DNA from: Gemmatimonas sp.
GTDB taxonomy: Bacteria; Gemmatimonadota; Gemmatimonadetes; Gemmatimonadales; Gemmatimonadaceae
NCBI GenBank assembly: GCA_021154325.1
Contig: JAJKIR010000206.1
Span: 1-64,000, forward strand
Direction of reading: 5' to 3'
Length of the DNA: 64,000 bases
Shown piece by piece: positions 33,776 to 41,690 of the stretch (its first letter is position 1; each line of letters begins with the position of its first letter). The notes beneath the pieces were generated by a model. That model searched no databases. It had not been told where the DNA came from and was given only the letters and a program-made list of their open reading frames with translations. The position numbers and the translations under genes are program-made.

Positions 33776-35509
33776 CTACCGGGCCCGGCCTCCCACCAAT
33801 GCTTCCATCTCCGCCGTCCGATGGGTCGGAGTGCCCGGGGTTAGCTCGTCGGGCGCAATCTCCGCCGGCTCGGCGTCGTCCCAGAGGACGATGCCAAGTG
33901 GATTTCCGCCCGCGAGCCGGATGCTCTGTATTGCCTTCCTGAGATCCTCGTGACGCGTGACTCCGAGTCGCGCGCAGTAGAGGACATCATGCATCGGTAA
34001 CGCGCCTGGGAGACCGCTGAAGGTTGCTTCGCTCGAAGCGGCGATGAGAATGGTGTCGTAGTGCCGCGCCATCCGAGCCGCGTCGCGACGCAGAAGGTCC
34101 GAGATGCGGCCCATATCGGTGACCGAGGAGCCCGCCCCGCTCGGCACCACGTCAATCACCCGGTCTCGGCCGATCGTCGCGTGCTGCGTCGCTTCGGGCC
34201 AAGCCACCCGTCCCTCGATGATTTCGCGCAGCCCCGGCTCGCGACGTAAGCGTAGCGCCGATGACACCGGAGAAGAGGCGCTGTCCGTGTCGATGACAAT
34301 CACGTTGCGCGCCTCTTCCGCGGCAAGCGCCCCGAGATTGGCCGCTATGATCGCGGCGATCAATGAGCTGTCACCGCAAATGGTCAGCATCAGAAGCGAC
34401 GACCCTGGCGGCGCTACGAAGAGCCACACCAGCTGGTTCGCATCGTTCGCCGGATCGATGTGCGGCGGCGCCGCCCGATCCGCCATTCGCCGGCCCCGCT
34501 CCGGAGACGGCGGCCGCGGTCGGATCACAGAGACGACTCGGACACCACCAACGCGCTCGGCCTCCCGCTCATCGGCAATTCGTGGTCGTCGGAGCTCTTG
34601 CGCGAGGGCCGCTCCGAACCCGAGCACCATGCCGAAGACAATTGCCGAGGCGAGCAGGGCGTAGGGCGGTGCATTGAGCGGATTCGCAATCACGCGCGCC
34701 CGTTCCGCGCGGCGATCGAGCTCCTCCACGCGCCGGCGCGCCGCCTCCAGCTGCGCCGTGGCGGTGGCCAGCACCGTCGTCGCCGCCTCATGCGCGGCGA
34801 TTCGCTTCATCGTGTCCGCCTGAGCGAGCTCGCTCGCCGAAGGCTTCGTGGGGGAATTCAGGGCGGCGATCGCTTCGCGCAGCGTATCGCGACGCGCCAC
34901 ACCGATCGCCTGCAGAGCACGACCGATCTCGGTGGCGCGAGCGGTGAGCGCGACGAACACCGGGTCGGCACCACCAGAAGTAGCCGAAGCGTCTCGCTCG
35001 CGCTCGATTTCCGAGAGCGAATCGAGCAACGTTCTCGCCGCTGAAGATCGAGCGAGCTCCGGCGAATCGCCCAGTGCGCGGTACGATGCCGCGAGCGGCG
35101 CCGTCTCCGTTCGCGCCAGAAGCGCATCGAGCTGGCTGAGTCGACGATCGAGGGAGTCGCGCTGAGCGGCGAGTACAGGATCGAGCGTGTCGGCCGCCGC
35201 TTGGGCCAGCATCGCCGCCTTCACCCGCGCCGCCGTCAGTGCCGAATATGCCGATGCAACGCGCGCATTCGCCGCTGCTACTGTTTGGGCGAGGACAATC
35301 GTGTCGGGTCGCTCTCCTGGCTTCGGTGCAATCGCGCGTGCCGCTCGCTGGGCTTGCTGTGGAACGACAACGAGCGCCACGAGCGCCGTGACGAAGGTTC
35401 CAACGCTCACCGCTCCGATGAAGATCGGGCGGTGCATGGCATTGCGAGCGCGTGCCGCAAGGTACGTGGCGCGCGGAAGAATGAGCCGATACTCGGACGT
35501 GAGCGTCAT
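33776..35509 (-). CDS. Wzz-like chain-length/tyrosine-kinase-type protein with degenerate ATPase domain
   Basis: 577 residues. Membrane helix about 27-50, long coiled-coil periplasmic region (55-280, Ala/Glu/Arg-rich), second helix about 287-312, then a cytoplasmic domain arranged like a BY-kinase/MinD ATPase: LMLTICGDSSLIAAIIAANLG at the P-loop position, NVIVIDTD at Walker A', YDTILIAASS at Walker B. The P-loop has no GK(S/T) and Walker B has lost its Asp, and there is no Tyr-rich tail. It probably keeps the polysaccharide co-polymerase layout without kinase activity. No exopolysaccharide genes are adjacent. Confidence 0.75.
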   Translation of the reverse strand: MTLTSEYRLILPRATYLAARARNAMHRPIFIGAVSVGTFVTALVALVVVPQQAQRAARAIAPKPGERPDTIVLAQTVAAANARVASAYSALTAARVKAAMLAQAAADTLDPVLAAQRDSLDRRLSQLDALLARTETAPLAASYRALGDSPELARSSAARTLLDSLSEIERERDASATSGGADPVFVALTARATEIGRALQAIGVARRDTLREAIAALNSPTKPSASELAQADTMKRIAAHEAATTVLATATAQLEAARRRVEELDRRAERARVIANPLNAPPYALLASAIVFGMVLGFGAALAQELRRPRIADEREAERVGGVRVVSVIRPRPPSPERGRRMADRAAPPHIDPANDANQLVWLFVAPPGSSLLMLTICGDSSLIAAIIAANLGALAAEEARNVIVIDTDSASSPVSSALRLRREPGLREIIEGRVAWPEATQHATIGRDRVIDVVPSGAGSSVTDMGRISDLLRRDAARMARHYDTILIAASSEATFSGLPGALPMHDVLYCARLGVTRHEDLRKAIQSIRLAGGNPLGIVLWDDAEPAEIAPDELTPGTPTHRTAEMEALVGGRAR

Positions 35510-35564
35510 GACGCGGACTCTACTCGCATGAAGCGTACACGTCGCCGTCGCGCGTCGGTCGCTG

Positions 35565-35595
35565 AACGAAAAAGCGGGAGCGCTCGGCTCCCGCT
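35565..35595 (-). terminator. Rho-independent terminator of the cupredoxin gene
   Basis: 9-bp stem AGCGGGAGC / GCTCCCGCT with a 5-nt loop; followed on the minus strand by TTTTTCG. Lies 26 bp beyond the stop at 35621. Confidence 0.88.
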
Positions 35596-35620
35596 CCCCG
35601 AACGATCGCGAACTGATCGA

Positions 35621-36130
35621 TCATTGGACAGTAATCGTGGCCTTCATCCCCATCGCCAGATGCGGGGTGCAGTGATACTCGTACTTTCCGGCCGGCATCT
35701 TCCCGAAGGAGATCGTATACGTCTCGTTCGGATTCATCATCATTGGGCTCGAGAGCTCGGACACCTGCTGCGGCATGTTCGCCGAGAGCTGCGACTTCGC
35801 GTCCGCCGGTATCTGCGCGGGGTCAAAAGCGACGTTGTGTGGCCCGCCCGACACCATGATGAACTTCACTCCGTCGCCGGACTTGATGTTCACCTCCGCA
35901 GGATCGAACCGGTAGTTGCCCTTGTCATCCTGCAGCATTTTCACCTCGACCGTCTGGCCCGAGATGGGAGCCGCTGGCTCACCCGGATTTGGTGCCGGTT
36001 GCGACGCGGTGGCGTTCGCTGGCGTGGGCGTCGTCGCCGTCTGGGCGGAATCGGTCGTGCTTTTCTTGTCGCCACCGCATGCGGCCATGATCATGGCCGC
36101 GGAAAAGCTCGTCAACGTACGAAGTCGCAT
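35621..36130 (-). CDS. Plastocyanin-like blue copper lipoprotein
   Basis: 169 residues from the ATG at 36130 (MRLRTLTSFSAAMIMAAC), whose lipobox MAAC gives a standard lipoprotein signal; an ATG at 36154 would add 8 residues. After a Thr/Pro/Ala linker, a cupredoxin domain (about 60-168) with type-1 copper ligands His in GGPHNVAF and Cys-His-Met in YHCTPHLAMGMK. Likely a periplasmic electron carrier. Ends VQ. Own terminator. Divergent from the HisA-like gene. Confidence 0.9.
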   Translation of the reverse strand: MRLRTLTSFSAAMIMAACGGDKKSTTDSAQTATTPTPANATASQPAPNPGEPAAPISGQTVEVKMLQDDKGNYRFDPAEVNIKSGDGVKFIMVSGGPHNVAFDPAQIPADAKSQLSANMPQQVSELSSPMMMNPNETYTISFGKMPAGKYEYHCTPHLAMGMKATITVQ

Positions 36131-36326
36131 ATTCGACAATCTCTGTTGGGTCATCTGATAGGGTTTGTGCTGCGCTCCCGCCGGACGGCGGCCTCGAGAA
36201 TCTCCCGGCAAACTTTGCCCGAGCATTGCCGCACACGCGGAAGGCGGCGTATATGCAATCTGTGCCGTACCGTCGCCGCTTTCCAGCCGAATCATTCGTG
36301 TGCCCGCCCGCCGAGCGTCACCTCGC

Positions 36327-37019
36327 GTGATTGCCATCCCGGCCATCGAGATCGGCACGGCCACGAGCCCGTTCAGAGATGGACGGGCACGATCTGCTTC
36401 ACCCGCTCATATGGCGCGCGATCTTCTCGATCTCGGCTTCACCTACTTGCACGTGCAGAGCGGCGCCAGTGGAGCGCCGAGCGCGGGCATCCCTGAATTG
36501 GAGGAGGTCGTGCGCGACAGCAATGCCCGTATTCAGGTCGGGCGCGTGACGAGCACGAGTGACGTCGAGCAGCTCCTCCGCGCCGGTGCCGACGCCGTGG
36601 TTGTCGGCGATCGCGCGCTGGAGGAACCGGAGTGGCTCGCTCACGTCGCCGACCTTTACCCGGAGACGATCGGCGTCGCGACGGATGTCCGCGACCGGCG
36701 CGTCGTGAGGCGAGGTTGGGTGCGGACCCTCCCAGTCGACATTCTCGACCTTGTCGACGAGCTCAACGCGCTGGCCTTGCGCGAGCTGATGGTGAGCATC
36801 CGTCCACTCGACGGGGCGATACGCTTCGGAGATCTCTCGTTACTCGAGGACGTCGCGGAGCACTCGCGGTGTCCGGTATTCGCTGCGGGCGGGATCACCT
36901 CGATGAGCGATCTCCGCGCGCTGGAGCATCGCGGTCTCGCCGGCGCGGTGATCGAGGCCGAGAAGCTGTTGGGTGGTGGTATCGATGGGCGCGACGTCGC
37001 GCGCGAGTTCGGCGCCTAA
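36327..37019 (+). CDS. HisA/HisF-family TIM-barrel protein, divergent HisA
   Basis: 230 residues from a GTG at 36327 (VIAIPAIEIG); the track start is 54 codons too far upstream. Matches HisA in outline: PAIEI at strand 1 (HisA has PAIDL), GVATDVRDRRVVRRGW at strand 5 (the second catalytic Asp), FAAGGITSMSDLRAL at strand 7 and GAVIEAEKLLGG at strand 8. The first phosphate loop, normally GGGIR, reads QVGRVTS. HisA isomerises ProFAR in histidine synthesis. The stop TAA lies in the octamer GCCTAACG. It is followed 16 bp later by HisN, which supports a histidine role. Divergence leaves some doubt. Confidence 0.72.
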   Translation: MIAIPAIEIGTATSPFRDGRARSASPAHMARDLLDLGFTYLHVQSGASGAPSAGIPELEEVVRDSNARIQVGRVTSTSDVEQLLRAGADAVVVGDRALEEPEWLAHVADLYPETIGVATDVRDRRVVRRGWVRTLPVDILDLVDELNALALRELMVSIRPLDGAIRFGDLSLLEDVAEHSRCPVFAAGGITSMSDLRALEHRGLAGAVIEAEKLLGGGIDGRDVAREFGA

Positions 37020-37035
37020 CGATTCGAGGCGGAAC

Positions 37036-37836
37036 GTGCCCGGTACGGACAAGCGCAGCGATCTCTCGCTGCTCCTCGAGGCGACGCAGGAGCTCGCTCG
37101 CCGAGCCGGTGGCGTCGCGCTACGGCACTTTCGCTCCACGCTCACCGTTGAAGCCAAGACCGACGGCTCGCCAGTGACGATCGCGGACCGGAGCGCCGAA
37201 GAGACCGCGCGCGAGTGGATCACACGCCGATTTCCGGCCGACGGCATCCTTGGAGAGGAGTTCGGCGCCCATCTCCCCGCTGCGAAGCGTCGCTGGCTCA
37301 TCGATCCAGTCGACGGCACGAAAACTTTCGTCCGCGGTGTGCCACTCTGGGGAACGCTCATCGCCGTCTGCGAGGACGAGAACGTGCTCGCCGGTGCTGC
37401 CTTCTTCCCTGCCGTCGACGAGATCGTTGGCGCCGCGCCCGGGCTTGGCTGTTGGTGGAATGGCTCTCGAGCACAGGTCTCGAACGTTGGCCAGGTCGAG
37501 GCCGCCATGGTGTTGACCACCGACGCACAATTCAGGCGCAGCCCCGAATGTCGCGAAGGTTGGCAGCGACTCGCTGAGCGCGCCGCGATCAGCCGGACGT
37601 GGGGCGATTGCTACGGCTACCTGCTCGTGGCGACGGGTCGCGCGGAGGTGATGGTAGATGGCGTCGCAGCGCCCTGGGACGCGGCGGCACTCCTCCCCGT
37701 GATCACCGAGGCGGGCGGCGTCTTCACGGACTGGAACGGCAGGACCACCGCCTTCAGCGGCAGTATCGTCGCAACCAACGCCGCCCTCGCCGGGCGCGCA
37801 CGTGAGCTCCTCGGCGCCACGTCCGGTGAGCGTTAG
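37036..37836 (+). CDS. hisN: Histidinol-phosphatase, inositol-monophosphatase type
   Basis: 266 residues from a GTG at 37036 with GAGGCGG upstream; the track start overlaps the HisA-like gene. IMPase-fold motifs: GEEFG (metal Glu), WLIDPVDGTKTF (Asp pair) and PWDAAALLPVITEAGG (metal Asp). The phrases FVRGVPLWGTLIA and TWGDCYGYLLVATGRAEV are those of HisN rather than of inositol monophosphatase. Removes phosphate from L-histidinol phosphate. Ends in a TAG within the octamer CGTTAGGC. Confidence 0.88.
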   Translation: MPGTDKRSDLSLLLEATQELARRAGGVALRHFRSTLTVEAKTDGSPVTIADRSAEETAREWITRRFPADGILGEEFGAHLPAAKRRWLIDPVDGTKTFVRGVPLWGTLIAVCEDENVLAGAAFFPAVDEIVGAAPGLGCWWNGSRAQVSNVGQVEAAMVLTTDAQFRRSPECREGWQRLAERAAISRTWGDCYGYLLVATGRAEVMVDGVAAPWDAAALLPVITEAGGVFTDWNGRTTAFSGSIVATNAALAGRARELLGATSGER

Positions 37837-37848
37837 GCAACCGATCGG

Positions 37849-39240
37849 TCAGAAGTGGCTGAGGTAGTCCTTCGGGAGCTTGGCAGGGTCGCCGATGTAC
37901 ACGAATCGGAAGTTGTGCATGTACTCACGCGCGACGCGTCGAACGTCCTCGGGGCGAACGCGCCGCAGGTCGTCGACGAAACGATTCGCCGCCCTGTAGT
38001 CGCCTTCGTAGAGCGCGGCGCGTGCCAGGAACGCGGCCTGGTCCGCGTTCGTTTCGTTCTTGAGGAAGTAGTCGGTGATGAACTGCAGCACAAGCCGCCG
38101 TAATCCCGCTGGATCGACGAGCTCGTTCTGCAGCTCTTCGATCTCCTCATGCATCAGCGTCAGCGCTTGATCCGGCGCGACGGTCGTTACGTACACACCG
38201 CCGGTTGCGACCGCCCGTTCCACGAACGGCGCGTCCACGGCATAGCTCAGATTGCGCTTGGAGCGGATCTCCGTGAAGAAGCGGCCCGACAAAACGGCTG
38301 TCGCGATTCGCAGCGCGTTGTAATCCGCGCTCGACGCCGCCGGGCCGGCGTAGTAGCCTATGATGTAGTTCGTCGGCAGCTGCTGCGACTCGACGACGAG
38401 GGCGCGTCGATCGCCCCGGACGGGCGGCGGCGGCGTCCACCGATAGCTGCCCGCTGGCAGCTTCGAGATCGTCGCGGCAACCAGCTGCTCGAGGCGCGAC
38501 CGCTCCACATTGCCGACCACGACGAGCAGCATCCGGGACTTCACGAATTGCGTCGTGAGGTAGTTCCGGAGTGTCGCGCGCGAAATCGAGGCAATCGACC
38601 GTTCCGTCCCTTCGGTGGAGAGCGAGTAAGGATGCCCGGCGAACATCAGGCTGTCGGCAACGATGCGCAGCTCGGCATCGGGATGCAGCCGTTGCTGGCT
38701 CGCCGCCGCCAGCAGCTGTGCCCTCACAAGCTCCACGTCGGCACTGTCGAGCGTCGGATTCATCAGCCGGTCAGCGAAGATCGCCCAGCTCGAATCGAAC
38801 GTGGCGCGCGTCGCGTGCAGGCCGAAGACGGTCCAGTCATCCTCCGGTTCGATGCTGATGACGCTTCCCGTTTTGTTGGTCGCGATGCGAAGCGCATCCT
38901 TGGGATATCGCCTCGTTCCACGCTCCGATGCGGCAAGTAGGAACGTTTCGATGCCCTGTGTTTCAGGTGTCAGCTGCTGCACGCCGCCGAGGAGAAAGAG
39001 ATTCGCGGCGATCACGTCCGTTGCGGTGTTCCGGCGAAGAATCACTCGCACCCCGCCGACGGTGAGTTCGCTCGTCGAGGTGTCTGCCGTACCCACGATG
39101 CTCGGCACCATGAGCGTCGGGCCGGCGCGGAGAGCTGCCTGCGCGCCTAACGAGGGAGCAAGGATAGCGGCGCCCAGAGCCACCACCGTGAGGCACTTCG
39201 CCGTTCCCATCGGGAGCGATTCGAAGACTGGCGCCCTCAC
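37849..39240 (-). CDS. M16 peptidase family protein, catalytically inactive partner
   Basis: 463 residues from a GTG at 39240 that overlaps the upstream M16 stop (GTGA) with GAGGG upstream; ATG at 39210 is the alternative. A hydrophobic stretch CLTVVALGAAILAPSLGAQA looks like a signal peptide. Two M16 domains are recognisable (KSRMLLVVVGNVERSRLEQLV, SGRFFTEIRSKRNLSYAV), but the HxxEH zinc motif is missing: the region reads LTPETQGIETFLL. It therefore resembles the non-catalytic beta subunit of mitochondrial-processing-peptidase-like pairs and probably forms a heterodimer with the next gene upstream. Confidence 0.88.
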   Translation of the reverse strand: MRAPVFESLPMGTAKCLTVVALGAAILAPSLGAQAALRAGPTLMVPSIVGTADTSTSELTVGGVRVILRRNTATDVIAANLFLLGGVQQLTPETQGIETFLLAASERGTRRYPKDALRIATNKTGSVISIEPEDDWTVFGLHATRATFDSSWAIFADRLMNPTLDSADVELVRAQLLAAASQQRLHPDAELRIVADSLMFAGHPYSLSTEGTERSIASISRATLRNYLTTQFVKSRMLLVVVGNVERSRLEQLVAATISKLPAGSYRWTPPPPVRGDRRALVVESQQLPTNYIIGYYAGPAASSADYNALRIATAVLSGRFFTEIRSKRNLSYAVDAPFVERAVATGGVYVTTVAPDQALTLMHEEIEELQNELVDPAGLRRLVLQFITDYFLKNETNADQAAFLARAALYEGDYRAANRFVDDLRRVRPEDVRRVAREYMHNFRFVYIGDPAKLPKDYLSHF

Positions 39241-40652
39241 GGCTGCCCTCGCGGCGTCGCCAGCTCGGTGGTGCCCAGACCCAGACGCTGCCGCATCTCC
39301 GGCGAGAGGAGTACGCCCACGATGTGCGGTTTGCCGATGATGTATGTCTTGGCGTACCGTCGAAGATCCTCCGGCGTCTGCTTCGCCATCATATCGGTGT
39401 AGCCGTAGAAGTACTCGAGGCCCGTGACGGCCCACCAGAAGCCGAGCTGATGCGAGAACCCGGACGCGCGCTCGAGTTGAAACATCGCGTCCACGATGCG
39501 ATGCTGCTTGGTGAACTCGAGCTCCTCCGTGCTGAAGTAGTTCGGTTCCACGACCTTCGTGATCTCTTCGTCCAGCGCCGCGAGCGCCTCCCGAAGTCGC
39601 TCCGGCGTTGTCTCACCCACGATCGTGATCGGTCCGACATTGTTGAGCGTATAGTAATTGACGCCGATCGACTGAAAGAGCCCGCTGTCGACAAGCCGCT
39701 TCTGAAAGCGTGAGCCCGGCTGATTGAGGACGTCCGAAAAAACGTCGGCCGCGTACGTGGCCGCGGCGTCCCGCACCGCGCTCGGTCCCTGCCATTTGAG
39801 CATCACCACCACCGAGCCGACGGGCTGCTCCGTAATCACGCCCTGGCTGTGTGTCAGCGGCGGCACGGCCGGAATGGGGTCCGTCACGAACGGATCCGGC
39901 CCTCGCTTCCAATCACCGAAGACCGTGCGCGCGATTGCAAAGACGCGCTCCGGCGCCACGTCGCCGGTTACGACGATCGCCGAATTGTTCGGGATGTAGT
40001 AGCGCTGCTGGATGAAGCGCATCTGCTGCGGCGTGGTCCGCAGAATAACATCCCGCTCGCCCAGCGGATTCTTCCGGCTCCAGGCGGTGGTCCACAACGC
40101 CTTGTCGACCGCCGTGGTGAAGTGATAGAAGGGATTCGACTCGTTCCGATCGTATTCACCGATCACGACCGACCGCTCACGCTCGAGCTCATCCTGCCTA
40201 AAGAGTGGTCCTTTGAGTGGCGCCGCCAGGAACCGCATGCCGCCTTCAAGGCTGTCCGCTGGCAGCGTGACGTAGTAGTTCACGATCTCCTCGCGCGTCT
40301 GACCATTGAACACCGCACCCAGCTCCGACGCGCGCGCGACGAACTGATCGGGCTCGGGGTATTCGGCGTTGGCCTTGAAGAACATGTGCTCGTACAGGTG
40401 CGACAGCCCCTCGAACTGTGGGCCTTGCGTGAACGATCCGTTTCGCACGTCGACTTCGATCGTCACGAGCGGAACGCCGCGGTTCTCAACCGCGATCACC
40501 TCGAGACCGTTCGGCAGCACCTGTCGCTGAATGCGTCGCTCGAGCTCCGCGCGCTGGCCATATAGCGGCAACGCACCGAGAAGCGCGGCGAGTGCGAGCA
40601 CGGCGCTTCGCCGTAGCGTCAGGCGTAGCTCTCTAGTTTCTTTCCTCGACAT
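39237..40652 (-). CDS. M16 family zinc metallopeptidase, catalytic subunit
   Basis: 471 residues from the ATG at 40652 (MSRKETREL), with GAGG upstream. Signal peptide AVLALAALLGALPLYGQ. The inverted zinc motif HxxEH is present as HLYEH (about 92), with the distal Glu about 75 residues later in RSVVIGEYDRNES. Two homologous halves; C-terminal half LERASGFSHQLGFWWAV. Periplasmic peptide degradation is the likely job, together with the inactive partner downstream (4-bp overlap). The start codon overlaps that of the divergent murB. Confidence 0.92.
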   Translation of the reverse strand: MSRKETRELRLTLRRSAVLALAALLGALPLYGQRAELERRIQRQVLPNGLEVIAVENRGVPLVTIEVDVRNGSFTQGPQFEGLSHLYEHMFFKANAEYPEPDQFVARASELGAVFNGQTREEIVNYYVTLPADSLEGGMRFLAAPLKGPLFRQDELERERSVVIGEYDRNESNPFYHFTTAVDKALWTTAWSRKNPLGERDVILRTTPQQMRFIQQRYYIPNNSAIVVTGDVAPERVFAIARTVFGDWKRGPDPFVTDPIPAVPPLTHSQGVITEQPVGSVVVMLKWQGPSAVRDAAATYAADVFSDVLNQPGSRFQKRLVDSGLFQSIGVNYYTLNNVGPITIVGETTPERLREALAALDEEITKVVEPNYFSTEELEFTKQHRIVDAMFQLERASGFSHQLGFWWAVTGLEYFYGYTDMMAKQTPEDLRRYAKTYIIGKPHIVGVLLSPEMRQRLGLGTTELATPRGQP

Positions 40653-41676
40653 GTCTGCCTCTTCCAGCACCGTTGACACCGCTCAGAACCGTGAGGAGCT
40701 GCGTAGTCGCCTCGATCGAGCCGCGCGCAGGCTTGCCACGGCATCAGGTCAATCGCTGACACCGGATGCCACATCGCGAGTGCGCCGTGACGAAGTTCTC
40801 GCGCCATATACCACGTTTCGCATCGGCGGCCCGGCGGATCTGTACTTCGAAGCTAGCACGGCGGACGAGCTCGCGGATGCCGTCCTGATCGCACGCGAGC
40901 TCGACGTTCCGTACTTCGTGCTCGGCCTCGGCGCGAACATTCTGATCGGTGATAAGGGATTTCGCGGGCTCGTGATCCGCAACGTCGCTCGACGATACGA
41001 CTTTCGCGACCGCGGCGACCACTGCACGCTGTGGACCGAGAGCGGTGCGGTAGTCAAGGATCTCATTCTCGAGTCCGTGCATCGCGGCTGGTCGGGACTC
41101 GAGCATTACGTGGGCATTCCGAGCACTGTTGGCGGTGCCGTTTGGCAGAACCTGCACTTCCTGTCACCGGCACCGGCGCGAGAACGAACCATGTTCATCG
41201 CCGAAGTATTCGAATCGTGCGAGATCCTCAGCGAAGAAAACGAGCGGAGAACGGTTGCCGCCGACTATGTCAACTTCGGCTATGACGACACGGTCTTCCA
41301 TCACCGGCGAGATGTCGTCCTCGCAGTCACCTTTCGCCTCACGAAGGGCGATCCGGCGGTCCTCCATCGCATCATGCAGGAAAATCTGAGCTGGCGTGGC
41401 GGAAAACATCCATGGCTGGATTGGCATCCGAGCGCCGGCAGCGTCTTCAAGAAGATTGAAGGCGTGGGGGCAGGTCGGCTCATCGATCAGTGCGGTCTAA
41501 AGGGACATCGCGTCGGCGACGCACAGATCTCCCACATCCACGCGAACATCCTCGTCAACCTCGGCCGCGCGACCGCGAAGGACGTGCGCGAGCTCATCAG
41601 CCTCGCTCAACGCGAAGTGGAAAAGAAACACGGAGTGCATCTCGAGCCCGAGATTGGCTTCATCGGAGAGTTCTAG
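40651..41676 (+). CDS. murB: UDP-N-acetylenolpyruvoylglucosamine reductase
   Basis: 341 residues from the ATG at 40651, which overlaps the divergent M16 start by two bases and has no Shine-Dalgarno; a GTG near 40780 just before VLAPYTTFRIGG is an alternative. FAD domain with TTFRIGGPADLYFEA and GLGANILIGDKGF; type-I MurB active site with SAGSVFKKI (catalytic Ser) and C-terminal EPEIGFIGEF (catalytic Glu). Reduces UDP-GlcNAc-enolpyruvate to UDP-MurNAc in peptidoglycan synthesis. Its stop TAG is in an inverted repeat shared with the convergent barrel gene. Confidence 0.93.
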   Translation: MSASSSTVDTAQNREELRSRLDRAARRLATASGQSLTPDATSRVRRDEVLAPYTTFRIGGPADLYFEASTADELADAVLIARELDVPYFVLGLGANILIGDKGFRGLVIRNVARRYDFRDRGDHCTLWTESGAVVKDLILESVHRGWSGLEHYVGIPSTVGGAVWQNLHFLSPAPARERTMFIAEVFESCEILSEENERRTVAADYVNFGYDDTVFHHRRDVVLAVTFRLTKGDPAVLHRIMQENLSWRGGKHPWLDWHPSAGSVFKKIEGVGAGRLIDQCGLKGHRVGDAQISHIHANILVNLGRATAKDVRELISLAQREVEKKHGVHLEPEIGFIGEF

Positions 41677-41690
41677 CCTCACTAGAACTC
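41668..41690. repeat. Inverted repeat holding both stops of murB and the barrel gene
   Basis: GAGTTCTAG-CCTCA-CTAGAACTC: a perfect 9-bp inverted repeat with a 5-nt loop. The last two codons and the stop of both convergent genes (GAG TTC TAG, i.e. Glu-Phe-stop) make up the arms. It may form a bidirectional hairpin. Confidence 0.75.

Noticed and set aside
35201-36496. 431-residue plus-strand ORF
   Set aside because: Spans the cupredoxin gene and a terminator in antisense; Arg-rich with no domain.
37849-39435. Long upstream extension of the second M16 ORF
   Set aside because: The first 65 residues are read from within the upstream gene and look like out-of-frame coding; a GTG at 39240 with a ribosome site fits better.
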